Shown: piece after piece, positions 18,540 through 26,369 of the stretch
Layout of the letters: each line of letters starts with the position of its first letter
Position numbering within the stretch: position 1 is the stretch's first letter
Assembly: GCF_050296195.1 (NCBI RefSeq)
Contig: NZ_JBNKRB010000067.1
Source of the DNA: Gynuella sp050296195
GTDB taxonomy: Bacteria; Pseudomonadota; Gammaproteobacteria; Pseudomonadales; Natronospirillaceae
Direction: 5' to 3' (one strand)
DNA: 64,000 nt
Notes under the pieces: generated by a model
Databases searched by the model: none
Told to the model about the DNA's origin: nothing
What the model saw: only the letters and a program-made list of their open reading frames with translations
Position numbers and translations under genes: made by a program

Positions 18540-20606
18540 TTATTGGGCTTTAAACCGTCTCAGTAGTAGCAATAACAGTCCCAGGGTCCAAACGCCACCG
18601 AACGAACCACCGCTACCACCACCGCTGTAAGTGGCACGAGGGGTGTTGTTGTACATTGGTTGATCTTTATCGACATTGTATGACTGTACTGGCTGCGTGG
18701 CACGTTGGTCCTGCGCCTGTTGTTCGGTTGCAACGCGGTCGCGGTTGTTACGATCAATACCTCTGGCTTCAAATACTTCGTCCCGCAACACCAGCATGGA
18801 TGTGTAGTCAGTCACCAGGCTGTGTTCTACCGCCAGATCGGTAATTGCTTGCTTAGTGTCGGCATCCTCACCGAAATCCTCTATCTGTTGTTGCATCTGT
18901 TCGATCGTTGCATAAGCCCAAATACGTTCCAGTTCAGGATGCAGGTTAGCTGTGTCAGGAAAGTTGAAGTGTGTGCTGTACTGCTTTGGCGTGCCTGATA
19001 TTTTGCCTTCCAGGGTTACTTGTGCTTCGCCGTCACCCCAGTAATGACCTAGGACGATCAGTTGCTGACCACGATAGAGTGAACCGATATCTTTGGGGGT
19101 TAGATCGGCAACTTTGATACCGCTGATTTTTAGCTTAACCCCATGCAGGGCCTGGTGAGTAACTTTACTTGAGGCCTCCAGGATTTTGCCAACGATGTCG
19201 TCACTGTTGGAAATACTGACCGCAAAACCGTTGGAATGGTGCGCCAGAGCTTCCAGCATCGGACGGTTGGCACTGTTACCCATTATGAAGGTAAAGAGGC
19301 GAACGTCTTTGGTTTTCAGCAGTTCCAGAAAGTGTTGTTGTGCTGTCTCACCCACGTTGGCGACACCGTCAGTGACCAGAATGATGGCGCTACTGCGGTC
19401 TGCCTCTAGTGAATTCAGTCCGAGTTTCAATCCTGCATAGAGATCCGTGCCATTCGTTGGCTGTATTGAGTTCAGTTTCTGGCTGTAATTTACAATTGCT
19501 TCAGGTGTTGCGCTCACATAACCGTTAGTCAGCTCCCAGGCTCTGTCGTTAAACAGGATTAAGCGGAAACGATCATTGGGGCGCATTTTGCCCAGGGCTT
19601 TTTCCACTCCAGCCGCAAGCGTTGCGTATTTGCCCTGCATTGAACCAGAAAGGTCGAGTATGAAAAGCCAGTCGCTACCTTCGGTAATAGGTGCCAGGTC
19701 ATCGCCGGGTGTTATGGTCATCATGAACGTGCCACGTTTGCTGGCATCGGGTTTGTAGGTCACCAGATCGACGCTGCCTGGCAGGCCTTCTTTCATGCGC
19801 CAGTAGACGAGGATGTCCTGATCCAATGTATGTACGACACCGGCATTGTTCTGTTGTGCTTCTGTAGTAATACCTTGTTCCTCGTTATCGGTGCTCCCTT
19901 TGGCCAGATGCACATGCCAGTCACCGTTGCTGTTCTGGCTGACCTGTGCCAGTGGTTGGTTGGGGACGCGAATAGCGCTGACGGGGTATGCCGAGCGGAG
20001 GGTGAGATCGAAACTGAAACTGTGGGTGACTTTGTCGTTGGCGGTCCAGAACGAAAGCTTTTCTTCGTCTACTCCCCCTTCTTCCAGTGGGTAGTTGTAA
20101 CGACCGATGCCGGTATCAAGGTGGGCTGTCTGCAGATAGGTCAGACGGATGCGGGTGTCTTGTCCTGCACGTACGGGTGAAACTGAAATGTCGAAACTTT
20201 TATAACTGTGCTTCTCAGTAATGCCTGCATCACGCCCGGCCTGTTTCTCTTCCTCATACACTCTGCGTGCTTCTTGCTTCTCTAATACTTCTCCGGTTAT
20301 CGGTTTGCCATCGATCCACATGGTAAATTCATTGACTGCACCGTGTGCTGGTACCGGGAATGAGTAGATTGCTTCGAGATCCTGCTGGTGAGGGTTGTGG
20401 AATACCTGTTCAACTGTGGTAACAACGTAGCCGTTCTCGACAATAACACTAACATGGTGGTCACGTAACTCCAGGGCTGGCAGGGTGCCATCTGCTGGTG
20501 TGAGTAATCCTGCAGCGTTACTGGGCAGAGTGATAAAGCAGAGTAGCAGTGCAGTGGTAAACACAATGGTCTGCCAGAATCTATAGTCAGAGTTTCGTCC
20601 GTTCAT
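18540..20606 (-). CDS. VIT and VWA domain surface protein with GlyGly-CTERM-like tail
   Basis: About 688 residues from the ATG at 20606, chosen because AAAGGA lies at the right distance and because the upstream alternative at 20639 would overlap a putative operator. An N-terminal hydrophobic signal ends near SNAAG. A vault/inter-alpha-trypsin (VIT) domain follows (LELRDHHVSV, YSFPVPAHGAVNEF, EEEKQAGRDAG). A von Willebrand A domain follows with a complete MIDAS motif (DLSGS). The C-terminus is Gly/Ser-rich (GGGSGGSFGG), then a short hydrophobic stretch and RRFKAQ, the form of GlyGly-CTERM sorting signals processed by rhombosortases. Related VIT-VWA proteins of marine proteobacteria usually sit beside a dedicated sortase; none is visible here. 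It probably acts at the cell surface in adhesion or metal-dependent binding. It is divergent from the TetR gene and probably controlled by it. Confidence 0.85.
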   Translation of the reverse strand: MNGRNSDYRFWQTIVFTTALLLCFITLPSNAAGLLTPADGTLPALELRDHHVSVIVENGYVVTTVEQVFHNPHQQDLEAIYSFPVPAHGAVNEFTMWIDGKPITGEVLEKQEARRVYEEEKQAGRDAGITEKHSYKSFDISVSPVRAGQDTRIRLTYLQTAHLDTGIGRYNYPLEEGGVDEEKLSFWTANDKVTHSFSFDLTLRSAYPVSAIRVPNQPLAQVSQNSNGDWHVHLAKGSTDNEEQGITTEAQQNNAGVVHTLDQDILVYWRMKEGLPGSVDLVTYKPDASKRGTFMMTITPGDDLAPITEGSDWLFILDLSGSMQGKYATLAAGVEKALGKMRPNDRFRLILFNDRAWELTNGYVSATPEAIVNYSQKLNSIQPTNGTDLYAGLKLGLNSLEADRSSAIILVTDGVANVGETAQQHFLELLKTKDVRLFTFIMGNSANRPMLEALAHHSNGFAVSISNSDDIVGKILEASSKVTHQALHGVKLKISGIKVADLTPKDIGSLYRGQQLIVLGHYWGDGEAQVTLEGKISGTPKQYSTHFNFPDTANLHPELERIWAYATIEQMQQQIEDFGEDADTKQAITDLAVEHSLVTDYTSMLVLRDEVFEARGIDRNNRDRVATEQQAQDQRATQPVQSYNVDKDQPMYNNTPRATYSGGGSGGSFGGVWTLGLLLLLLRRFKAQ

Positions 20607-20632
20607 GGTTTTATCCTTTATCTGGTTATTAA

Positions 20633-20645
20633 TAAACACTGTTTA
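20633..20645. promoter_or_regulatory. palindromic operator 1 (TAAACACTGTTTA)
   Basis: Perfect half-sites TAAACA and TGTTTA around one central base, just upstream of the VIT/VWA start. It matches a second site 55 bases away. The size and symmetry suit a TetR-family dimer, and the neighbouring TetR protein is the obvious candidate to bind it. Confidence 0.6.
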
Positions 20646-20687
20646 GTTAATGCGCTAAATAAAGGAGGTTTGATCCTCCAGTAATTA

Positions 20688-20700
20688 TGAACAGTGTTTA
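20688..20700. promoter_or_regulatory. palindromic operator 2 (TGAACAGTGTTTA)
   Basis: Second copy of the AACA-N-TGTT palindrome (11 of 13 bases as in operator 1), on the TetR side of the divergent intergenic region. The pair suggests joint repression of both genes, including autoregulation. Confidence 0.55.
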
Positions 20701-20771
20701 GTTATTTATATCAAGCAATTAAACGATGTTCAATATATACTTTAAAAAAATATCATCCCACAGGATTAGCA

Positions 20772-21371
20772 ATGGCAAGACGAAGCGATCACAGCCGTGA
20801 AGAGATCAAGGAAATGGCCCTCGAAGCTGCGGTCAATATCCTGGAAAACGAGGGTAGTAAGGGGATTAGTGCGCGTAATGTTGCTAAAGCTATCGGCTAT
20901 ACTGTTGGCACGTTATATCTGGTGTTCGAAAACCAGCGCGATATGCTGCTGCACCTTAATGCCCTGAGCTTGGACGATTTGGATGCCTGGCTCGAAGAAC
21001 ATACTGGCTCTGGCGTTACTCCGGCTGAAAACCTTCTGCAACTGGCCGATGCCTATATCAGTTACGCAATTGAAAAAAGCGCTCGCTGGAACCTGCTGTT
21101 CGAGATTCTGGTGGATGAGACTAACGAACTGCCTGATTGGTATATGGTGCGCCTTGGTCGCCTTTTTGGTCGTGTGGAATCAGTCCTCTCCCCACTGGCG
21201 AAGCAACATGGTGAGCTGGAAATACAACGTGCGGCTCGGGTTTTATGGGCGGGAGTGCATGGTATTTGTATGTTGAAGATACGTCAGCGGCTCACCCTGG
21301 CTGGTGGTCAAACTCCTAACGAAATGGCGAAGATGCTGGTCGATAATTTTCTGGAAGGCTTTGGTAAATAG
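20772..21371 (+). CDS. TetR/AcrR family transcriptional regulator
   Basis: About 199 residues from the ATG at 20772 (MARRSDHSREEIKEMALEAA), the natural start for this family. The frame is open 26 codons further up, but that part is AT-rich leader containing operator-region DNA. The N-terminal helix-turn-helix is clear (GISARNVAKAIGYTVGTLYLVF, residues about 34-55), followed by an all-helical ligand and dimer domain containing LADAYISYAIE and RWNLLFEILVDE, as in the TetR_C (WHG-like) group. It is divergent from the VIT/VWA gene, with two palindromes in between. The ligand is unknown. The fold is secure; the target genes are inferred. Confidence 0.88.
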   Translation: MARRSDHSREEIKEMALEAAVNILENEGSKGISARNVAKAIGYTVGTLYLVFENQRDMLLHLNALSLDDLDAWLEEHTGSGVTPAENLLQLADAYISYAIEKSARWNLLFEILVDETNELPDWYMVRLGRLFGRVESVLSPLAKQHGELEIQRAARVLWAGVHGICMLKIRQRLTLAGGQTPNEMAKMLVDNFLEGFGK

Positions 21372-21709
21372 CTATGACCATTTGGAGGGAACAATAAGGA
21401 GTATCTAAGCGTCGAAGTTAAGATAGTGGGAGTCAAAAAAGCGACCATTCCTACAAAATTAAGGCGCTGATCTCGAGCGTTGTTTATCAAAGAATTTGGG
21501 GCGACTGTTTGTTAGTGAAGGCGGTTGGAATTGAGCCCGTTTCCGAGTAACACAATAGCTCCTCAGTTTTGCACTATTCTATGTAAATCAGTTGGGTAAT
21601 GTTTTCGTTGGCAAGAACAAACGCAAGAGGTCGTTTATCTGAAAGGAAGTGCGCTTTACCATGAGACAAACATAAACGTAGTCAACTTATGGTCATTTAA
21701 AGGCAAGGA
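21372..21709. other. non-coding stretch between TetR gene and ssrA
   Basis: About 340 bases with no convincing frame, tRNA or repeat. It lies against the 3' end of ssrA, a place where genomic islands often integrate, but I see no integrase and no copy of the ssrA 3' end. Confidence 0.5.
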
Positions 21710-21748
21710 AAAATAAAAAACCCTAACAAAATCAATCTGTTAGGGTTC
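21710..21748 (-). terminator. rho-independent terminator of ssrA
   Basis: On the minus strand AACCCTAACA (complement of 21739-21748) pairs with TGTTAGGGTT (complement of 21719-21728) and is followed by a T-rich run, just beyond the CCA end of the tmRNA. Confidence 0.85.
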
Positions 21749-21754
21749 TTGAAT

Positions 21755-22137
21755 TGGTGGAGACGGCGGGAATTGAACCCGCGTCCGCAAATTCTCCACT
21801 CTCGGTCCTACATGTGTAGCCTCTTCTTTAATTTACCGGTTACGTTTCCGAAGGGCAGGAGCGTAACCGGGAGCCTGGGATTAAGGTTTAACAGCTCTGG
21901 CCCAGACAACCTTTGCTGCGATCCTGAATTATTGACAGTCAGTAGGCGCCGTTCAGGCACAGGCCAGTGACCGCCGGGTAGCTAATTGACCCAGTTTTGA
22001 GGGTTTATGCTGCTAGAGCACCCTCGAAGTTGTCATCATTTGCAACTATTGTTTTGCAGCTTTGGATTTACGTGATTCGCTACCATCACGACATGCACCT
22101 TGAGCTTTGTAATCCACGTCGAAACCTTTTCGTCCCC
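21755..22137 (-). ncRNA. ssrA: transfer-messenger RNA (tmRNA)
   Basis: The tRNA-like ends are visible. The 5' end is GGGGACG at 22137, followed by AAAGGTTTCGACGTGG. The 3' end is CGTCTCCACCA finishing at 21755, preceded by a T arm with GGGTTCAATTCCC. The two ends pair over seven bases with one G-U. The internal reading frame runs from GCA at 22043 to TAA at 22005 and encodes the tag ANDDNFEGALAA, ending in the ALAA degradation signal. The length of 383 bases is usual. It lies next to smpB, whose product delivers tmRNA to stalled ribosomes. Confidence 0.95.
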
Positions 22138-22215
22138 GTATTCTTTACTGCTCAATGCCGGCTGATCTAGCTTGCCGGTTGCCCTCTTCAATGAAGGGGG
22201 CGTAGTTATAGTGGT

Positions 22216-22692
22216 TTATACGTGATGTTTCAAGACTCTTTCTTTTTGTCTGTTCCATTCACGCTCTTTTATGGTTTCCCGTTTGTCATGAAGTTTTTTG
22301 CCTTTAACCAGAGCAATCTCGCATTTCACATACTGTTTGCTCCAGTGTAGATCCAGTGCGACGATGGTGTAGCCACTTTGTTCTGAGGCTGCCTTATACT
22401 TGTCTATCTGCTTGCGATGCATCAGTATTTTGCGATCACGTACCGGATTTGCCACAACGTGTGTGGAGGCTGTGCTGAGAGGGCTGATGTGAGCACCCAC
22501 TAACCATGCTTCATCGTGATTAAATATGACATAGGAATCCCGCAGTTGCGCTTTTCCTGCCCGGAGGCTTTTCAGCTCCCATCCAGACAGGGCAAGGCCT
22601 GCTTCTATTTTGTCTTCAATGTGATAGTCGTGGCGGGCTTTTTTGTTTTGTGCAATCAGCCGCCCGGTATTATGAGATTTTGTCTTTGCCAT
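22216..22692 (-). CDS. smpB: SsrA-binding protein
   Basis: 158 residues. The OB-fold SmpB core is evident (IAQNKKARHDYHIEDKIEAG, LSGWELKSLRAGKAQLRDSY, VANPVRDRKILMH), and the basic C-terminal tail (HDKRETIKEREWNRQKERVL) is the part that probes the empty mRNA channel of stalled ribosomes. The product forms the trans-translation complex with tmRNA, encoded just downstream on the same strand. It is divergent from the transporter gene at 22754. Full length; the identification is secure. Confidence 0.96.
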   Translation of the reverse strand: MAKTKSHNTGRLIAQNKKARHDYHIEDKIEAGLALSGWELKSLRAGKAQLRDSYVIFNHDEAWLVGAHISPLSTASTHVVANPVRDRKILMHRKQIDKYKAASEQSGYTIVALDLHWSKQYVKCEIALVKGKKLHDKRETIKEREWNRQKERVLKHHV

Positions 22693-22753
22693 AGGTGAAG
22701 TATAAGGGCTAACTTTCTGTTATTCATAGCTTTTTCTAAATCAGGAGCTTTTT

Positions 22754-24184
22754 TTGGTTTTTGGACACTACCAGTATGAACGTTTCAGCTACCGATGGGT
22801 CATGTTGCTGGCGATTTCAGGTTCGGCTATAGGCTTCAGTAATCTGCTTAATTTTCCGATTCTGGTCGGAAGTGAGGGGGGCGGCGCATTTCTGGTTCTT
22901 TATCTAGGCTGCAAGTTTTTAGTGGCTATCCCCGTCGTGATGGCAGAAATGGCATTGGCGAGGCGGTCTCGTCAGAGTCCTGTGTATGGGATGGAAGCTA
23001 TGGTGCTGGAGAGTCATGGGCATCGTATTTGGGCGCTGGTGGGACATTTTTCGGTGTTGGCGGGTATTTTAACGGCGGCGGTTTATTTGGTTGTATCATC
23101 CTGGGCTGCGGCTTATTTCTGGCATTGGCTGGATTTGTCGGATATTCGTCAACCTGATCATTTTTTAAGGTATTTCTTTCACCTAATGAGTGATGCTGAT
23201 GGGTTGATTCATATTCAGGCGATCATTATCGCGTTTCTGATTATTGTCACCGCTCTGGGGCTAAAGGCGGGTTATCAGCCTGTGGTCGTGCTAATGGTAC
23301 CTGCGTTGTTGCTTGCGGTGGTTTTCATGGGCGGTAGTGTTGTAAACAGTGCGGATTTGGGATACGCCGCAAAGAAGATTTTTGCCTGGCGTACTTCGGA
23401 TATCAGCTGGCAGTCGGTGTTGCTAGCTATCCGGCAGTCGTTCTATACCTTGGGTATCGGTGTTGGGGCCATATGGGCATGTGGTTCTTTTATGGATAAG
23501 GGGCAGTCGATCGGATGGGCAGGTATTACTGTGGCGTTGTCAGATCTCATTGTCAGCATTGCAGTGGCATTTTTTGTTTGGGGTCATATTGGTCAGGCTC
23601 TGGAGGAAGGTAATGAAGTGGTCCTGCTGTTTCAGTGGTTGCCCAGTCATCTGAGTTATTTCTGGGGGCTAATCTTTTGGGGGTTTATGCTGCTGTCAGG
23701 TATAACCTCTGCATTGTTTCTGTTGGAACCAGGGACTCGTATGATGGTTGAACGTTTTCATCTGAACAGGACTATCGCTGCGAGCATTGTGGGGATGCTG
23801 GTTTTGTTACTGGCCTGGATGGGGCAGCTTTCATTTGGTCGCCTCGCTGGTTGGTTTTGGTATGGTATGACAATTTATGAAAGCCTGGTGTTTATCTCTT
23901 CGACATTACTGGTTCCGTTAGTGGGGTTTATGATGGCTTTATTTGTCGGTTGGGTAATGTTGCCAGGAGAGCTGATTGAAGAGATTCGACCATCGCACCC
24001 CATACGGTATGCCCTCTGGCGTCAGGCTCTTCGCTTTGTTTCCATCGTGGCTATCCTGCTGCTATTCTTCGCTTCCCTTGAACAGTACCTGTTATTAAAA
24101 CCAGATATGATTCTGTTGCTGGTGTTGTGTGTTGGGGTTCTGTTGGTTGGCATTCGCAAGATTTATTTGGAGTTTAGGCGTTAA
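22754..24184 (+). CDS. sodium:neurotransmitter symporter (NSS/SNF) family transporter
   Basis: 476 residues, inner membrane, about twelve hydrophobic segments. A TTG start is chosen because AGGAG lies six bases upstream and no in-frame ATG precedes the first membrane segment. TM1 contains AISGSAIGFSNLLNFPILVGSEGGGAF, the NSS signature in which the usual GNIWRFP is here SNLLNFP. Proteins of this family bring amino acids or related solutes in with sodium. The stop overlaps the ratA start by one base (TAATG), so the two are probably co-transcribed. The substrate cannot be read from the sequence. Confidence 0.88.
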   Translation: MVFGHYQYERFSYRWVMLLAISGSAIGFSNLLNFPILVGSEGGGAFLVLYLGCKFLVAIPVVMAEMALARRSRQSPVYGMEAMVLESHGHRIWALVGHFSVLAGILTAAVYLVVSSWAAAYFWHWLDLSDIRQPDHFLRYFFHLMSDADGLIHIQAIIIAFLIIVTALGLKAGYQPVVVLMVPALLLAVVFMGGSVVNSADLGYAAKKIFAWRTSDISWQSVLLAIRQSFYTLGIGVGAIWACGSFMDKGQSIGWAGITVALSDLIVSIAVAFFVWGHIGQALEEGNEVVLLFQWLPSHLSYFWGLIFWGFMLLSGITSALFLLEPGTRMMVERFHLNRTIAASIVGMLVLLLAWMGQLSFGRLAGWFWYGMTIYESLVFISSTLLVPLVGFMMALFVGWVMLPGELIEEIRPSHPIRYALWRQALRFVSIVAILLLFFASLEQYLLLKPDMILLLVLCVGVLLVGIRKIYLEFRR

Positions 24185-24618
24185 TGGCCGTAGTGATTGA
24201 TCGTTCCGCATTGGTCAGGTATTCACCATTGCAGATGTATACCTTGGTCAATGATGTGGCCAGATACCCTGAGTTTTTGGATGGGGTCGCCAGTACCCAG
24301 GTGTTTGAACAGTCTGAATCGCACATGCTGGCTGAACTGGTGTTGTCCAAGTTAGGGGTTAGAGTGGTTTTGGTAACCCGCAACACGCTGGTGACTGCAG
24401 AGGTTATAACGTTGCAGCTTGAAAAAGGGCCTTTTAAAAACCTGGTTGGAGAGTGGCATTTTAGACCGTTGGGTGAGAGCGGATGCAAAGTCAGTCTTCA
24501 TTTGGTATTTGAACCTGAAAACAAGTTGTTAGGGAAGGCTGTCGGTACTGTGATGTCGCAGATCGGAGGGCAGTTGGTAAGTAGTTTTTGTCAAAGAGCG
24601 GATCAGATCTATGGCTGA
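24184..24618 (+). CDS. ratA: RatA-like START/COQ10 family protein
   Basis: 144 residues forming a coenzyme Q-binding/START-like fold (RSALVRYSPLQMYTLVNDVARYPEFL at the start; GEWHFRPLGESGCKVSLHLVFE; VMSQIGGQLVSSFCQRADQIYG at the end). In Escherichia coli RatA was described as inhibiting 70S ribosome association, and related proteins act as ubiquinone-binding chaperones. Both roles remain possible here. It overlaps ratB by eight bases. The family identity is secure. Confidence 0.92.
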   Translation: MAVVIDRSALVRYSPLQMYTLVNDVARYPEFLDGVASTQVFEQSESHMLAELVLSKLGVRVVLVTRNTLVTAEVITLQLEKGPFKNLVGEWHFRPLGESGCKVSLHLVFEPENKLLGKAVGTVMSQIGGQLVSSFCQRADQIYG

Positions 24619-24913
24619 AGAGTTTTCGATTGAGGTTGTGTACGGAACTTCGCAAAAACAAAAAATTATTACGGTTCAGGTCGATGATGAAACCACGGTA
24701 TTTGACGCAGCGGTAAAAAGCGGGATTGACAGGGAATTTCCGGAAATTGAATTTGAAAGCCAGGCTATGGGGATATTTGGTAAACGAGTAGCAAAGCCGA
24801 AGGTTCAGCGGGTACAGAAAGGCCAGCGTATTGAGCTATACCGGCCGCTACTGATAGATCCAAAACAGGCCCGTGCTAATCGGGCTGCCAAAAAGGCCCG
24901 TGATGAAGAATAA
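24611..24913 (+). CDS. ratB: RatB/RnfH family small ubiquitin-like-fold protein
   Basis: 100 residues of the UPF0125 family (IEVVYGTSQKQKIITVQVDD, VFDAAVKSGI, FGKRVAKPKVQRVQKGQRIELYRPLLIDPK, basic tail). It has a beta-grasp fold and its biochemical role is not settled. It is translationally coupled to ratA by an 8-base overlap and convergent with bamE, the usual gene order in gammaproteobacteria. Confidence 0.92.
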   Translation: MAEEFSIEVVYGTSQKQKIITVQVDDETTVFDAAVKSGIDREFPEIEFESQAMGIFGKRVAKPKVQRVQKGQRIELYRPLLIDPKQARANRAAKKARDEE

Positions 24914-24936
24914 ATTCAGGTTCGGGCATTCTTGTA

Positions 24937-25263
24937 TTACAGGTCATCTTCGCTGAACTCAGATTCTCCATTGATCGTGCTGAGCAGTCCATTCTTGAAG
25001 GTTAGTGTGATGGTTTGTTCCGTTGTAGCCTGACCGCCCACGGTGTTCCGATAGTAATACAGCCATTCATCGGGAGTTATGTCTGTATTCAGGACTGGAG
25101 TACCCATAATAAATTTCACCTGTTCGGGCGTCATGCCTGGCTCCAGTTGGGCAAGCATTTCTTTGGATACTAGGTTTCCTTGTGGTACTTCAACGTGGTA
25201 AGGGGCGAGAATGCAGCCGGTTAATAAACAGACTGTGAGTAAGGTTATAAAGAAAATTCGCAT
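24937..25263 (-). CDS. bamE: outer membrane assembly lipoprotein BamE (SmpA)
   Basis: 108 residues with a lipoprotein signal (LLTVCLLTGC, Cys17 lipidated) and a SmpA/OmlA domain (EMLAQLEPGMTPEQVKFIMGTP, DEWLYYYR, LTFKNGLLSTI). It is part of the BAM complex, which folds beta-barrel proteins into the outer membrane. bamD of the same complex is encoded at 56431. It is divergent from fur with a shared 75-base promoter region. Confidence 0.95.
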   Translation of the reverse strand: MRIFFITLLTVCLLTGCILAPYHVEVPQGNLVSKEMLAQLEPGMTPEQVKFIMGTPVLNTDITPDEWLYYYRNTVGGQATTEQTITLTFKNGLLSTINGESEFSEDDL

Positions 25264-25274
25264 TCGCTAAATCT

Positions 25275-25326
25275 TTGACTCAAAAATTGAAGGGTCCATA
25301 ATACCGTCATCATATGGGAACTAGAA
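25275..25326. promoter_or_regulatory. overlapping divergent promoters of fur and bamE
   Basis: For fur: TTGACT (25275-25280), 16 bases, then CATAAT (25297-25302). For bamE on the other strand: TTCTAG (25326-25321), 17 bases, then TATTAT (25303-25298). The two -10 hexamers occupy almost the same bases on opposite strands, so polymerase binding should be mutually exclusive. The fur promoter matches consensus well; the bamE -35 is weak. Confidence 0.55.
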
Positions 25327-25338
25327 GAGTATAAAGTC

Positions 25339-25749
25339 ATGACACAGGACAAGCCTAAAGAATTACGTAAACTTGGTTTAAAGGTTACCGTGCCCAGGCT
25401 GAAGATTCTGCAGATGCTTGAAGAATCTGAAAACCGCCATATGAGCGCCGAAGATGTGTATAAGTCGTTTCTTGAGTCTGGAGAAGATGTGGGGCTGGCG
25501 ACTGTGTACCGGGTTTTGACCCAATTTGAGAGTGCAGGGCTGGTAACCAAGCATAATTTTGATGGCGGGCATTCTGTATTTGAGTTGGCCGATGGTGATC
25601 ATCATGACCATATGGTTTGTATTGATTCTGGTGAAGTGATTGAGTTCGTTGATGAAGAAATCGAGGCTTTACAGAAACGGATTGCAGATAAATACGGTTA
25701 TGACCTGATTGATCATAATCTGGTGTTATACGTCAAACCCAGAGGTTGA
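25339..25749 (+). CDS. fur: ferric uptake regulator
   Basis: 136 residues. It has an N-terminal winged helix (KVTVPRLKILQMLEE, HMSAEDVYKSFLESGEDVGLATVYRVL) and a metal-binding dimer domain with HHDHMVCIDSGEVIEF. The second cysteine of the CxxC found in enterobacterial Fur is absent, as in pseudomonad Fur. It is an iron-dependent repressor of iron uptake genes, placed divergently from bamE as in Pseudomonas. No clear Fur box is visible in its own promoter. The identification is secure. Confidence 0.96.
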   Translation: MTQDKPKELRKLGLKVTVPRLKILQMLEESENRHMSAEDVYKSFLESGEDVGLATVYRVLTQFESAGLVTKHNFDGGHSVFELADGDHHDHMVCIDSGEVIEFVDEEIEALQKRIADKYGYDLIDHNLVLYVKPRG

Positions 25750-25876
25750 TTAGTATCAAAACATTATTTTTTAGTACTTCGTGAATACCCTCTCAAATTC
25801 TATCAAATGCATTATATGAGAAAAAAAACAATGTGTTAGGCTTGTGTATATGTATTGGAATTTGGGATTTAAATTA

Positions 25877-26365
25877 ATGAAAAAGTTAGCTATTGCGTTC
25901 TTTTTGTTGCTGTCGGCTTCTTGGTCTCTGGCTTTGTCTGAAGGGGATAGTGCGCCGTTGTTTAAGGCAAAATCTTTGACCGGTGGTAATGTTGTTGAGT
26001 TACGAAGCTTTCGCGGTAAGGTGGTTTATCTGGATTTTTGGGCTTCCTGGTGTGGGCCGTGTCGAAAATCACTCCCAGAGCTCAATAAGCTGAGAGCCGA
26101 ATTGGCTGGTCGTGATTTTGAGGTTGTCGCAGTGAATTTGGACGAAAATGCTGAGGATGGTCTCGGGTTTCTGAAGCAATTCCCTGTGGATTACCCGATT
26201 GCAGCGGATAGTTCAGGAAAACTACCAGAGGCTTATGGTGTAGAGGCGATGCCAACTTCCTATATTATTGATCAGCAGGGAGTGGTTAGAATGGTTCACG
26301 CTGGTTATCGTGATGGCGACATTGCAGAAATCAAAGCTAAGGTCTTACAGCTTCTTAAAAAATAA
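25877..26365 (+). CDS. TlpA/ResA-like periplasmic thioredoxin
   Basis: About 162 residues from the ATG at 25877 (MKKLAIAFFLLLSASWSLA), which gives a proper signal peptide; the frame is open 11 codons further up. A thioredoxin fold follows, with WASWCGPCRK as the redox site, the VEAMPTSYIID cis-proline loop, and the AhpC/TSA-like opening EGDSAPLFKAKSLTG. It probably reduces or oxidises thiols of exported proteins, for example cytochrome c apoproteins or stress targets. It is monocistronic by position, convergent with the MATE gene four bases away. The partner is unknown. Confidence 0.87.
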   Translation: MKKLAIAFFLLLSASWSLALSEGDSAPLFKAKSLTGGNVVELRSFRGKVVYLDFWASWCGPCRKSLPELNKLRAELAGRDFEVVAVNLDENAEDGLGFLKQFPVDYPIAADSSGKLPEAYGVEAMPTSYIIDQQGVVRMVHAGYRDGDIAEIKAKVLQLLKK

Positions 26366-26369
26366 TTTT

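Noticed and set aside
21749..21970. 73-codon plus-strand frame across ssrA
   Set aside because: It covers the 3' half of tmRNA and the tRNA-like end; structural RNA explains it.
25339..25749. Fur lacking the second Cys of the CxxC motif
   Set aside because: Pseudomonad Fur proteins are also without this pair, so it is normal for this group.
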